A stretch of DNA of 55,814 bases from Pseudomonas sp. ZH-FAD (GCF_002803095.1 NZ_PGLR01000037.1:1-55814); one strand, 5' to 3'. Shown: positions 42,602-52,162, numbered from the stretch's first letter. Translations and numbers: made by a program. The notes: a model not told the origin generated them from the letters alone.

Positions 42602-45600
42602 ATGCACGCACTGATCGCTGCCGCACTCGACCGTAGCCGTACCACCATCCTGGTCCTGCTGTTCCTGCTCTGCGGCGGGCTGGTGGCCTACATCGCCATG
42701 CCCAAGGAATCGAACCCGGACGTGGTCATTCCCATCATCTACGTTTCGGTGACCCTCGAAGGCATCAGCCCGGAAGACGGCGAACGCCTGTTGGTACGCC
42801 CACTGGAGCAGGAGCTGCGCAGCCTCGAGGGCGTCAAGGAAATGCGCTCGGTATCCAGCGAAGGACACGCCTCGGTGACCCTGGAGTTCGACGCCGGCTT
42901 CGACGCCAAGGTGGCACTGGCCGACGTGCGCGAGAAGGTCGATACCGCGCGCAGCAAGCTGCCCGAGGAGGCCGACGAGCCGACCGTCAACGAAGTCAAC
43001 GTGGCGCTGTTCCCGGTCCTGTCGGTGGGGCTGTCCGGGCCGATTGCCGAGACCGAGCTGGTGTACATCGCCCGGCGCCTGAAGGAGAACATCGAAGGCA
43101 TCGCCGAAGTGCTGTCGGTGGAGATCGGTGGTGACCGCGAAGACCTGCTGGAAATCGTCGTCGACCCGCAGGTACTCGACAGTTACGGCATCGATTACAA
43201 CGAGCTGTTCAATCTGGTCAGCCGCAACAACCGCCTGGTCGCTGCCGGCAGCCTGGATACCGGCGCAGGCCGCATGAGCATGAAGGTGCCCGGCGTTATC
43301 GAAGACCTCGAAGACGTGATGCGCATGCCGATCAAGGTGGTCGGTGACAGCGTGGTCACCTTCGCCGACGTCGCCACCATTCGCCGCACCTTCAAGGACC
43401 CCACCGGCTTCGCCCGCATCAACGGCCAGCCGGCCATCGTGCTGGAAGTGGCCAAGCGCAGCGGCGCCAACATCATCGAGACCATCGATCAGGTCAAGGC
43501 ACTGATGGAGCAGGCCAAGCCCCTGCTGCCGCCGGGCGTTGAAGTCAGCTACATCATGGATCAATCGCAGGAAGTGCAGAGCATGCTCGGCGACCTGCTC
43601 AACAACGTGCTCACCGCCATCGTCCTGGTGCTGATCCTGGTGGTAGCGAGCATGGGCATGCGTTCGGCGCTGCTGGTCGGCCTGACCATTCCCGGCGCCT
43701 TCCTCAGCGGCATCCTGCTGATCTGGATGCTCGGCTTCACCCTCAACATCGTCGTGCTGTTCAGCCTGATCCTGGTGGCCGGCATGCTGGTCGACGGCGC
43801 CATCGTCGTCTCCGAGCTGGCCGACCGCTACCTGCATCAAGGGCAGACGCCCCGTCAGGCCTGGGCCAACGCAGCCACGCGGATGGCCTGGCCGGTGATC
43901 GCCTCCACCGCCACCACCCTGGTGGTGTTCCTGCCGCTGCTGTTCTGGCCCGGCGTGGTCGGCCAGTTCATGAAGTACCTGCCGGCCACGGTGATTCTCT
44001 GCCTGCTGGCCTCGCTGGCCATGGCCCTGATATTTCTGCCGGTGCTCGGCGCCGTCACCGGCGGCCAGGCACGCCCACAGGCCCCCAGCGCCAGCCGCGC
44101 CGGCAACGCCTACCGCAATCTGCTGGTGGTGCTGCTCAAGCGCCCGGGCCTGACCCTGCTCGGCATGCTGGCGCTGATCGCGCTGATCTACGTCGGCTAT
44201 GCCCGCTTCAATCATGGCGTGGAGTTCTTCCCCGACGTCGAGCCGGAAAGCGCGCAGATCTGGCTGCGCGCACGCGGCGATCTGTCGGTGCAGGAGAAGG
44301 ACGCCCTGCTCCAGCAGGTGGAAAAGCAGGTGATCGGCATGCGTGAGGTCAAGGCGCTGTATGCGCGCTCCCTGGCCCAGCCGGAAGGCCAGCAAGGCCA
44401 GCTCGGCGCCGACGTGATCGGCACCCTGCAATTCCAGTTCGTCGACTGGCACCAGCGCCGCCCGGCCAAGGACATCCTCGCCGAAATGAGCCAGCGAACC
44501 GCCGGTATTCCCGGCGTGGTGCTGGAGTTCCGCAAGCAGGAACAGGGCCCCACCGACGGCAAGCCGGTGAAGCTGCAGATCAGCGCGCTGGACCCGGCAC
44601 TGGGCGAGCAGTGGGTCGAGCGTATCCGCGGGGAAATGACGCGGCTCGGCGGCTTCGCCGATATCGAGGACGACCGCGCCCTGCCCGGCATCGAATGGCG
44701 AATCAAGGTCGACCGCGAGGCTGCCGCGCGCTTCGGCGCGGACGTACTCAGCGTCGGCAACGCGGTGCAGATGATCACCAACGGCCTGAAACTGGCGACC
44801 TACCGCCCCGAAGATGCCACCGACGAAGTGGACATCCGTGTGCGCCTGCCCGGCAACTGGCGCTCGCTCGACCAACTCGGCCGCCTGACCCTCAACACAG
44901 CGGCCGGCCAGGTGCCGCTGAGCAACTTCGTCGACCTGCAGCCTGCGCCCAAGGTCGGCACCCTGCGCCGCGTCGATGGTGACCGCACCATCACCCTGCA
45001 GGCCGACCTGGCCGAAGGTGCGCGCCTGGACGAACGCCTCAAGGCGTTGCGCGAAGCGCTCGGCGATGTACCGGCCGAGGTCAAGGTGAAGTTCGCCGGC
45101 GAGGATGCCGACCAACGCGAGGCGGCCACCTTCCTGATGACCGCCTTCGTGGTCGCCATCTTCCTCATGGCGATCATCCTGGTGACCCAGTTCAACAGCC
45201 TCTACCAGGCGGCACTGGTGCTGTCAGCCATCGTCCTCTCCACTGCCGGGGTGCTGATGGGCCTGCTGGTCAATGGCCAGTCGTTCGGCATCGTCATGGT
45301 CGGCATGGGCCTGATCGCCCTGGCCGGCATCGTGGTGAACAACAACATCATCCTGATCGACACCTACAACCAACTGCGCAGCCAGGGTCTGCAACCCCGC
45401 GAAGCGGCGCTGGAAACCGGCTGCCTGCGTTTGCGCCCGGTATTACTGACGGCCGTCACCACAATCCTCGGGCTGATGCCCATGGTGCTCAGCGTCAACG
45501 TCGACCTGGTCACGCCGAGCCTCGGCTTCGGCGCGCCCTCGACACAGTGGTGGACGCAACTGTCCAGTGCCATCGCCGGTGGCCTGGCCTTCGCCACGGT

Positions 45601-45757
45601 GCTGACCTTGCTGCTCACCCCCTGCCTGCTGGTACTCGGCGCCCGCTTCGAGCGGCGCCCACCGCCGCTGGAGACCTACGACACCGACCTGCTCGACCTG
45701 CCGGAGCACCTGATCGCCGCCAAACCCGACAGGGCGCAGGTGCAGCGCACCAGCTGA
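42602..45757 (+). CDS. RND-family efflux permease
   Basis: 1051 aa, a full-length RND transporter with about 12 membrane helices and two large periplasmic loops. N-terminus MHALIAAALDRSRTTILVLL, helix 1; PKESNPDVVIPIIYVSVTLE; helix 4 region GMLVDGAIVVSELADRYLHQ (one Asp then Gly, where many drug-type pumps have two Asp); helix 10 area NNNIILIDTYNQLRSQG. It uses proton motive force to export small molecules; the substrate is unknown. It is the partner of the frameshifted adaptor just upstream. No outer-membrane factor gene is linked, so a shared TolC/OprM-type channel would be needed. Confidence 0.92.
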   Translation: MHALIAAALDRSRTTILVLLFLLCGGLVAYIAMPKESNPDVVIPIIYVSVTLEGISPEDGERLLVRPLEQELRSLEGVKEMRSVSSEGHASVTLEFDAGFDAKVALADVREKVDTARSKLPEEADEPTVNEVNVALFPVLSVGLSGPIAETELVYIARRLKENIEGIAEVLSVEIGGDREDLLEIVVDPQVLDSYGIDYNELFNLVSRNNRLVAAGSLDTGAGRMSMKVPGVIEDLEDVMRMPIKVVGDSVVTFADVATIRRTFKDPTGFARINGQPAIVLEVAKRSGANIIETIDQVKALMEQAKPLLPPGVEVSYIMDQSQEVQSMLGDLLNNVLTAIVLVLILVVASMGMRSALLVGLTIPGAFLSGILLIWMLGFTLNIVVLFSLILVAGMLVDGAIVVSELADRYLHQGQTPRQAWANAATRMAWPVIASTATTLVVFLPLLFWPGVVGQFMKYLPATVILCLLASLAMALIFLPVLGAVTGGQARPQAPSASRAGNAYRNLLVVLLKRPGLTLLGMLALIALIYVGYARFNHGVEFFPDVEPESAQIWLRARGDLSVQEKDALLQQVEKQVIGMREVKALYARSLAQPEGQQGQLGADVIGTLQFQFVDWHQRRPAKDILAEMSQRTAGIPGVVLEFRKQEQGPTDGKPVKLQISALDPALGEQWVERIRGEMTRLGGFADIEDDRALPGIEWRIKVDREAAARFGADVLSVGNAVQMITNGLKLATYRPEDATDEVDIRVRLPGNWRSLDQLGRLTLNTAAGQVPLSNFVDLQPAPKVGTLRRVDGDRTITLQADLAEGARLDERLKALREALGDVPAEVKVKFAGEDADQREAATFLMTAFVVAIFLMAIILVTQFNSLYQAALVLSAIVLSTAGVLMGLLVNGQSFGIVMVGMGLIALAGIVVNNNIILIDTYNQLRSQGLQPREAALETGCLRLRPVLLTAVTTILGLMPMVLSVNVDLVTPSLGFGAPSTQWWTQLSSAIAGGLAFATVLTLLLTPCLLVLGARFERRPPPLETYDTDLLDLPEHLIAAKPDRAQVQRTS

Positions 45758-45896
45758 CGCCGAACCGCCCAGGAATACATGGCAAAACGCCAGATATCGC
45801 CTAGGCTAACCAGCAACGATGGTTAGGGCGGGAATGGAAAGGCAGCAGGGATGCTTTTAACAGACAGCAGACGCGCAAGGCGTCCTGCAGAAACGA

Positions 45897-45927
45897 CAAA
45901 GCCCTCTCTCGGAGGGCTTTGCTTTTC
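45897..45927 (+). terminator. Intrinsic terminator after the RND gene
   Basis: CAAAGCCCTC / GAGGGCTTTG, a 10-bp stem with loop TCTCG, followed by CTTTT. It lies 140 bp past the RND stop and isolates the efflux operon from the alginate operon. Confidence 0.85.
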
Positions 45928-45962
45928 TACTCGCTTGGCATTGACCAGCGCAAGGAAGAAAC

Positions 45963-46023
45963 ACCGAGCTAACGAAGTGTATGGGGTCGGCATCCTGCCT
46001 GTTGGCCACTTCGTTAGCTCGGT
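45963..46023. repeat. 17-bp perfect inverted repeat upstream of algD
   Basis: ACCGAGCTAACGAAGTG (45963-45979) and its exact complement CACTTCGTTAGCTCGGT (46007-46023) enclose 27 bp. It could form a cruciform or RNA hairpin. No T run follows, so it is not an obvious terminator. Confidence 0.85.
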
Positions 46024-46561
46024 AACCGGAGAGTAGTCCAGGCAGTGGCAATGTGCCAAGCCTCAATTGCGCGGCATGACTCACAGAGTTGGAAAGCATT
46101 CTGCGCCTCGCACAATCCCTGCGAGCCCCTACCGCTGTGAAGTGATAGCAAATTAACACCACCCCCCCCCATTGCCATGCAACTGTTGCAACAAGACAAC
46201 GCACAACTTACGAGCAAGTCGCTGTTCGAGTGCCATACAACTAAGCACGTCACATAATGTTTTTATGACGCCATAAAAATAACGCACAGAAATTAGCAAC
46301 TATTTTCTGGCGCCTTAAAAATATCAAATTATAACTTATTGTTTTAATTGATAAAAAATTTATCAAAAGATTAAAAAGAAGACCTGACAACTTTTGGTTC
46401 ACGTTTTGCTTGAAATGCCAAAACAGCCAACTTAGTATCCGCGCCAATTCGAGCACACCATTCGATTGCAGTAACCATTACGCAATCTTAGTGGCGTACT
46501 TAATGAACACGGATGTTGGCCAGTTCAAATCGGCCAGCTCAATTAAATGAGAGAGGGATCT
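46024..46561. other. Long AT-rich leader region of algD
   Basis: 538 bp without a gene. It contains a run of nine C (46162-46170) and a markedly AT-rich core (about 46250-46400) in otherwise GC-rich DNA, the sort of DNA bound by IHF and H-NS-like MvaT. I looked for the AlgU promoter (GAACTT, 16-17 bp, TCTGA) and for AlgR sites (CCGTTCGTC) and found no convincing match to either. Long regulated leaders are typical of algD, but the usual P. aeruginosa sites are not evident. Confidence 0.6.
46361..46373 (+). promoter_or_regulatory. Candidate IHF site upstream of algD
   Basis: TATCAAAAGATTA fits WATCAANNNNTTR exactly and sits in the AT-rich core, 190 bp upstream of algD. IHF is known to bind near algD in P. 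aeruginosa. AT-rich DNA makes chance matches more likely. Confidence 0.45.
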
Positions 46562-47872
46562 ATGCGAATCAGCATCTTTGGACTGGGTTATGTGGGCGCC
46601 GTATGCGCCGGTTGCTTGTCGGCTCGCGGCCATGAGGTCATCGGCGTCGACGTATCGCAAACCAAGATCGACCTGATCAATCAAGGCAAGTCCCCCATCG
46701 TCGAACCCGGCCTCGCCGAACTGCTCGAAGTCGGCGTCAACTCCGGCCTACTGCGTGGCACCACCGATGTGGGCGCCGCAGTACTGGCCAGCGAACTGTC
46801 CTTCATTGCTGTGGGTACGCCGAGCAAGCGCAATGGCGACCTCGACCTCGGCTACATGGAATCGGTATGCAAGCAGATCGGTGCCGCCCTGCGCGACAAG
46901 CAGGAACGTCACACCGTGGTTGTGCGCAGCACGGTCCTGCCGGGCACGGTAAAGAATGTGGTGATTCCCCTGATCGAGGCAGCGTCCGGCAAGAAAGCCG
47001 GTGTCGATTTCGGCGTGGCCACCAACCCGGAATTCCTCCGCGAAAGCACGGCGATCAAGGATTACGACTTCCCGGCCATGACCGTGATCGGCGAACTGGA
47101 CCAACAGTCCGGAGATCTGCTGCAGGAGCTGTACAGCGAGCTGGACGCTCCGATCATCCGCAAGTCCATCGAAGTGGCGGAAATGATCAAGTACACCTGC
47201 AACGTCTGGCACGCGGCCAAGGTCACCTTCGCCAACGAGATCGGCAACATCGCCAAGGCCGCCGGCGTCGATGGCCGCGAAGTGATGGACGTGGTCTGCC
47301 AGGATCACAAGCTCAATCTCTCCAAGTACTACATGAAGCCCGGCTTCGCCTTCGGCGGCTCCTGCCTGCCCAAGGACGTGCGCGCTCTCTCCTACCGCGC
47401 CGGCAGCCTGGACGTGGACGCGCCGCTGATCAGCTCGCTGATGCGCAGCAACGCCGCTCAGGTGAAGAAGGCTTTCGACATCGTCACCCACTACGACAAG
47501 CGCCGCATCGGTCTGCTGGGCCTGAGCTTCAAGGCCGGCACCGACGATCTGCGTGAAAGCCCTCTGGTGGAGCTGGCCGAAATGCTGATCGGCAAAGGCT
47601 ACGAGCTGCGCATTTTCGACAGCAACGTCGAGTACGCCCGCGTGTTCGGCGCGAACAAGGAATACATCGAATCGAAGATCCCCCACGTTTCCTCGCTGCT
47701 GTGCAAGGAGCTCGACGAGGTGGTCTCGCAATCCGATGTACTGATCATCGGCAATGGCGAAAAACGCTTCGCCGAGGTCATGGACAGCGTCGGCGATGAC
47801 AAACAGATCGTCGATCTCGTGGGGTTCATGGCGCATGCCACCCAGGCCAACAAGGAAGGCATCTGCTGGTAG
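46562..47872 (+). CDS. algD: GDP-mannose 6-dehydrogenase AlgD
   Basis: 436 aa, identical in length to P. aeruginosa AlgD. It oxidises GDP-mannose to GDP-mannuronate, the committed precursor of alginate. It has the N-terminal Rossmann fold (MRISIFGLGYVGAVCAGCLS), a central dimerisation helix, the catalytic Cys at about 268 in FAFGGSCLPKD, and a C-terminal UDP/GDP-binding domain (RIGLLGLSFKAGTDDLRESP). The start at 46562 has GAGAGGG upstream. It is the first gene of the alginate-type operon. A hairpin separates it from algA. Confidence 0.97.
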   Translation: MRISIFGLGYVGAVCAGCLSARGHEVIGVDVSQTKIDLINQGKSPIVEPGLAELLEVGVNSGLLRGTTDVGAAVLASELSFIAVGTPSKRNGDLDLGYMESVCKQIGAALRDKQERHTVVVRSTVLPGTVKNVVIPLIEAASGKKAGVDFGVATNPEFLRESTAIKDYDFPAMTVIGELDQQSGDLLQELYSELDAPIIRKSIEVAEMIKYTCNVWHAAKVTFANEIGNIAKAAGVDGREVMDVVCQDHKLNLSKYYMKPGFAFGGSCLPKDVRALSYRAGSLDVDAPLISSLMRSNAAQVKKAFDIVTHYDKRRIGLLGLSFKAGTDDLRESPLVELAEMLIGKGYELRIFDSNVEYARVFGANKEYIESKIPHVSSLLCKELDEVVSQSDVLIIGNGEKRFAEVMDSVGDDKQIVDLVGFMAHATQANKEGICW

Positions 47873-47894
47873 CAGACAGCTAACAAAAACAGAG

Positions 47895-47915
47895 GCGGCA
47901 CCGGTCGAGTGCCGC
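47895..47915 (+). promoter_or_regulatory. Hairpin between algD and algA
   Basis: GCGGCAC / GTGCCGC, a 7-bp stem with a 7-nt loop, 22 bp after the algD stop, followed by TTGGTT instead of a T run. It is more likely an mRNA stability or attenuation element than a full terminator. Confidence 0.5.
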
Positions 47916-47985
47916 TTGGTTGGTTATGGCGTGTCGCCAGTTCACTGCCCATACGATCCGAATCGATGTTTACAGGAGTGACAGC

Positions 47986-49410
47986 ATGATTCCTCTGATT
48001 TTGTCCGGCGGCAGTGGCTCCAGACTCTGGCCGCTCTCACGCAAGCTGTATCCCAAACAGTTCCTGGCCCTCACCGGCAGTGAGACCCTGTTTCAACAGA
48101 CGCTCGGCCGCTTGGCCATCGAGGGCGTCAGCAAGCCCATCGTGGTGTGCAACGAGGAACATCGCTTCATCGTCAGCGAGCAACTTGCCGCTATCGGCGG
48201 CGAGGCGCAGACCATTCTGCTGGAGCCGTTCGGCCGCAACACCGCGCCGGCCGTGGCCATTGCCGCCATGCACCTGCTCGCAGCCGGCCGTGACGAGCTG
48301 CTTCTGGTTCTGCCAGCCGACCACGTGATCGAAGACCTGCAGGTATTCCACAGCGCACTCGGCGTGGCTCGCAAGGCTGCAGAACAGGGCGAGATGGTGC
48401 TGTTCGGTATCCCCGCCGAGCGGCCTGAAACGGGTTACGGCTATATCAGGACCGGCGAGCGATCCGGACTGCCGGGTGGCGTTCTGTCAGTCGAGCAGTT
48501 CGTCGAGAAGCCCGACCTGGCCACCGCCAGCGAGTTCGTGGCGCAAGGCGACTACGTCTGGAACAGCGGCATGTTCCTGTTCCGCTGCAGCCGCTATCTG
48601 GAAGAGCTGCAACGCCACGATCAGGACATCTACGACACCTGCCAGCTGGCGCTCAGCCGCAGCAAGAGCGACCTGCAGTTCATCCGTATCGACCCCAGCT
48701 CCTTCGAGTGCTGCCCGGACAATTCCATCGACTACGCGGTGATGGAAAAGACCGATCGCGCCTGCGTGGTGCCGCTCGCAGCAGGCTGGAACGACGTCGG
48801 TTCTTGGTCCGCACTGTGGGACGTTCAGGACAAGGACGACCAGGGCAACAGCCGCTCGGGCGATGTGGTGATCCACGACAGTCAGGACTGTCTGGCCCAC
48901 AGCCAGAGCAAGCTGGTGACCTTGGTCGGCCTGAAGGACGTGGTGGTGGTCGAGACCAAGGACGCCGTGATGGTCGCCCACAAGGACCGTGTGCAGGACG
49001 TCAAGCAACTGGTCAACACCCTCACCTGCGACGGGCGCCCCGAGGCGCAGAACCATTGCCAGGTCTATCGCCCGTGGGGCAGCTACGACTCCATCGACAG
49101 TGGCAACCGCTTTCAGGTCAAACGCATCGTGGTCAAGCCAGGCGCCAGCCTGTCGCTGCAAAAGCACCACCACCGTGCCGAGCACTGGATCGTGGTCTCC
49201 GGCACCGCACGGGTGACCTGTGACGACAAGACCTTCCTGCTCTGGGAGAACCAGTCGACCTACATCCCCATCGCCGCCGTTCACCGCCTGGCCAACCCCG
49301 GCAAGATTCCCCTGGAGATCATCGAGGTCCAGTCCGGCAGCTATCTGGGTGAGGACGACATCGAGCGCTTCGAGGATGTCTACGGCCGCACCGACGCCAC
49401 GGTCAACTAG
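47986..49410 (+). CDS. algA: Mannose-6-phosphate isomerase / GDP-mannose pyrophosphorylase AlgA
   Basis: 474 aa bifunctional enzyme. The N-terminal guanylyltransferase has GGSGSRLWPLSRKLYPKQF near residue 7 and FVEKPDLATASEFV near 180. The C-terminal cupin isomerase (about 350-470) has LSLQKHHHRAEHWIVVSGTA, and the family end SYLGEDDIERFEDVYGR. It makes mannose-6-phosphate and GDP-mannose, the substrate of AlgD. The start at 47986 has AGGAG upstream. In Pseudomonas and Azotobacter algA is normally the last gene of the alginate operon; here it is second, 113 bp after algD. A paralogue of the PslB/WbpW type is possible, but context favours alginate precursor supply. Confidence 0.92.
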   Translation: MIPLILSGGSGSRLWPLSRKLYPKQFLALTGSETLFQQTLGRLAIEGVSKPIVVCNEEHRFIVSEQLAAIGGEAQTILLEPFGRNTAPAVAIAAMHLLAAGRDELLLVLPADHVIEDLQVFHSALGVARKAAEQGEMVLFGIPAERPETGYGYIRTGERSGLPGGVLSVEQFVEKPDLATASEFVAQGDYVWNSGMFLFRCSRYLEELQRHDQDIYDTCQLALSRSKSDLQFIRIDPSSFECCPDNSIDYAVMEKTDRACVVPLAAGWNDVGSWSALWDVQDKDDQGNSRSGDVVIHDSQDCLAHSQSKLVTLVGLKDVVVVETKDAVMVAHKDRVQDVKQLVNTLTCDGRPEAQNHCQVYRPWGSYDSIDSGNRFQVKRIVVKPGASLSLQKHHHRAEHWIVVSGTARVTCDDKTFLLWENQSTYIPIAAVHRLANPGKIPLEIIEVQSGSYLGEDDIERFEDVYGRTDATVN

Positions 49411-49471
49411 CGACTTTCAGCGTCACAGCGGCTGACGCTCGTACACGGCTTCACTGGAGGAAGCACGTCAC

Positions 49472-50992
49472 ATGCCTAGGTTATTCAATGGGGTCGACAC
49501 CTCATCCGGTATCGGCAAGCTGTGCGGTTGGGCGTGCCTGATCGCGCTGATCGCGCTTGCCTCGGAAATGGTCGACCCGAGCTACCTCGACCCGTCGCAT
49601 CAGAAATTCATCTTTCTGATCGGCGCACTGGGCATGTGGCGTTACGGCAACGCCGCCACTCACTACCTGCGCGGCATGTACTTCCTGCACTGGCGTTTCC
49701 CACGCATGCGCAAGGCCGTCGAGCGCATGGGGGCCGCGGCGCTGCCCGAGCACATGTTCATGGTGGTGACCAGCTTCCGCATCCCGACCCACACCACCTT
49801 CAAGGTGTACCAGTCGGTGTTTCAGGAAGTGCAGCGGATGCCGGTGCCCTGCACCGTCATCGCCTCGATCGTGGAGAAAGGCGACGAGAACTTCATCAAG
49901 GACATCATGCGTCAGGAAGTCCGCGACCGCGACGACATCAAGCTGATCATCGTGCGCGCCCGCGGCACTGGCAAACGCGACGGCCTGGCGCATGCCTTCC
50001 GCGCGCTGTCCCGGCAGATGCCCCTGGAGAACGCCGTGGTCGGTGTGGTCGATGGCGACACCATGATGCTGCCTGGCTGCGTCGAGCGCGCCGTCAGCAT
50101 GTTCGCCTATCTGCCCAGCGTCGGCGGCATCACCACCAACGAGTTCTGCGAGGTGGAAGGCAGCAAGCTGATGCAGGAGTGGCACACCATGCGCTTCGTC
50201 CAGCGGCACATCAACATGTGCTCGATGGCACTGAGCAAACGCGTGCTGACCATGACCGGGCGCCTGTCGTTCTTCCGCGCCAGCGTGATGACCAACCCGG
50301 AATTCATCAAGGACGTGGAAGCCGACTTCCTCGATCACTGGCGGCTGGGGCGTTTCCAGTTCCTCACCGGCGACGACAAGTCCTCCTGGTTCAGCCTGAT
50401 GCGCGCCGGCTGGGACACCTTCTACGTGCCCGACAGCCACACCCTGACGGTGGAGCATCCACCAGACAACAGCTTCCTGCGCGCGACCCGGCAGCTGATG
50501 TACCGCTGGTATGGCAACTCGCTGCGGCAGAACTTCCGTGCCACCCGACTGCTGGGCCTCGACCGTCTGGGCCTGTTCACCATGTACGTGCTGTACGACC
50601 AGCGCGTGTCCATGTGGACCTGCCTGATGGGCCTGAGCGCCTCGGTGGTGGCCGGCCTGCTGTTCGGCATCCAGTACCTGTTGCTGTACCTGTTCTGGGT
50701 GCTGCTGTCGCGCACCCTGGTAACGCTGTTGTTCTTCTTCGCCAAGCACCCGGTGCATCCGATGTACCCCTTCGTTCTGTATTACAACCAGATCGTCGGC
50801 TCGGTGATGAAGGTTTACACCATGTTCCACATGGACCAGCAGAGCTGGACCCGGCAAAAGACCACGCTCAGCAATGGCAGCGTCAGTTTCGATGCGGCCC
50901 TTAATCGATGGACGTCGAAGACGATGTTGTTGTCCTCCATTGCCATCTTCTTCGGGGTCATTTCGGTCCTGCTAGAACTCACGCAACCTTAA
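49472..50992 (+). CDS. alg8: Alginate polymerase Alg8 (family 2 glycosyltransferase)
   Basis: 506 aa inner-membrane synthase that polymerises mannuronate from GDP-mannuronate. Two N-terminal membrane helices, a cytoplasmic GT2 domain (about 85-330), and three or more C-terminal helices. Motifs: GTGKRDGLAHAFRALSRQMP, VVDGDTMM (DxD-type), TTNEFCEVEGSKLMQEWHTM, FLTGDDKSSWFSLMRAGWDT, and MYRWYGNSLRQN (the RW-type end motif). It is very similar to P. aeruginosa Alg8 in these blocks. GGAGG lies upstream of the ATG at 49472. It works with Alg44, which activates it upon c-di-GMP binding. Confidence 0.97.
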   Translation: MPRLFNGVDTSSGIGKLCGWACLIALIALASEMVDPSYLDPSHQKFIFLIGALGMWRYGNAATHYLRGMYFLHWRFPRMRKAVERMGAAALPEHMFMVVTSFRIPTHTTFKVYQSVFQEVQRMPVPCTVIASIVEKGDENFIKDIMRQEVRDRDDIKLIIVRARGTGKRDGLAHAFRALSRQMPLENAVVGVVDGDTMMLPGCVERAVSMFAYLPSVGGITTNEFCEVEGSKLMQEWHTMRFVQRHINMCSMALSKRVLTMTGRLSFFRASVMTNPEFIKDVEADFLDHWRLGRFQFLTGDDKSSWFSLMRAGWDTFYVPDSHTLTVEHPPDNSFLRATRQLMYRWYGNSLRQNFRATRLLGLDRLGLFTMYVLYDQRVSMWTCLMGLSASVVAGLLFGIQYLLLYLFWVLLSRTLVTLLFFFAKHPVHPMYPFVLYYNQIVGSVMKVYTMFHMDQQSWTRQKTTLSNGSVSFDAALNRWTSKTMLLSSIAIFFGVISVLLELTQP

Positions 50993-51009
50993 GTAAAGGC
51001 GCGAATGCT

Positions 51010-52155
51010 ATGAGTAGCACCACTGTCTTACCTGTAAACGTTGTTCACGAAGCGATCGATGAGCGCCAGTTCGTCCGCGCCAAGATCCCCGCCCGCATCA
51101 GCCTGCAAGGTCACGGCCTGAACGGCGTGGAATGCGAGATCCTGGACATCTCCCTGGGCGGCATCGGTCTGTCCTTCGAGCAGCCGCTGAAGCTCGGTAG
51201 CCTGTTCCACGGCTCGATCAAGCTGAAGCTGAACCAGGTCGACCTGAACATCGACACCAAGCTGAAGATCGTCTCCCAGCGCGGTCATGAAGTGGGTGCC
51301 GAGTTCGTCGAGCTGGATCGGCAGAAGCGCGACATCCTGCGCTACATCATCTCGGCCTACATGTCCGGCGACATCGCCGACATCAACGGCCTGTTCAACG
51401 TGATGCAGCGCGAGAACTACATCAAGGAGCGCAAGACCAAGCAGGCCAGCTCGCGCACGCCCACGGAACGCCTGAAGGCGGCGCTGGGTTCGATGCTGTT
51501 TCTCGGCGCCGGCCTGGCCGCGCTGAGCCTGATCGTCTACAAGAGCTACCTGCTGTTCTTCCAGATGCCAGCCGCACAGGCGGTGGTCAGCGCCAATGCC
51601 TACGTGGTGAGCATGCCGGAGAACGGCAACCTCAAGTACCTGATCGGCCCCGAGCAGACCAGCGTGAGTACCGGCCAGCCACTGGCCAGCGTGTCCACGC
51701 AACTGGCCAGCAGCCTGACCAGCCCGACCGACATCGCCGCCCTGGCCAGCCTCTCCGAGCAGGATGCAGCCGCCCTGCTCGGTCGCGTGACCGTCGAGAC
51801 GGTGATCGCCAGCCCCTGCGACTGCAGCCTGTACTTCCCCCGCCCGCGCATGGATGGCTTCGCCTACAAGCAGGAGCAACTGGTGCATCTGCTGCCGCTG
51901 GATCAGCCGCTGAACGTCAAGGCCAGCGTGCCGTTCGATCGCATGGACAAGATCGAGCGCGTGCGGGCGGTCGAAATGCGTGTGCTGGGTAGCGACGCCA
52001 TCTACAGCGGCGAGATCGTCGCCAGCCGCGTCGACGACCAACGACAGATGGTCGAGCTGACCATCAAGCCGGATCAGGAGTTGCCGCGCAGCGCCTATCA
52101 ATTGCCGACTGCCGTCGACTTCAAACTCGGCCTGCCACTGCGCTGGACGTTCTGA
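51010..52155 (+). CDS. alg44: Alginate c-di-GMP receptor Alg44 (PilZ, membrane fusion-like)
   Basis: 381 aa from the ATG at 51010, which gives the conserved start (VNVVHEAIDERQFVRAKIPA). The PilZ domain keeps both c-di-GMP motifs: R19-QFV-R23 and D46-I-S48-L-GG. A single transmembrane helix (about 160-180) leads to a periplasmic part resembling a membrane fusion protein (MPENGNLKYL, VIASPCDCSLYFP). Alg44 bridges the polymerase Alg8 and the periplasmic export complex. The frame is open 34 codons upstream, overlapping alg8, but that is unlikely to be translated. Gap to algK is 7 bp. Confidence 0.95.
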   Translation: MSSTTVLPVNVVHEAIDERQFVRAKIPARISLQGHGLNGVECEILDISLGGIGLSFEQPLKLGSLFHGSIKLKLNQVDLNIDTKLKIVSQRGHEVGAEFVELDRQKRDILRYIISAYMSGDIADINGLFNVMQRENYIKERKTKQASSRTPTERLKAALGSMLFLGAGLAALSLIVYKSYLLFFQMPAAQAVVSANAYVVSMPENGNLKYLIGPEQTSVSTGQPLASVSTQLASSLTSPTDIAALASLSEQDAAALLGRVTVETVIASPCDCSLYFPRPRMDGFAYKQEQLVHLLPLDQPLNVKASVPFDRMDKIERVRAVEMRVLGSDAIYSGEIVASRVDDQRQMVELTIKPDQELPRSAYQLPTAVDFKLGLPLRWTF

Positions 52156-52162
52156 GGTCGCC

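Noticed and set aside
42530..45115. 861-codon minus-strand open frame opposite the RND pump
   Set aside because: Antisense shadow with low-complexity His/Gln/Asp composition.
46380..46500. AlgU promoter for algD
   Set aside because: AACTT appears twice but without a TCTGA-type -10 at 16-17 bp; not good enough to annotate.
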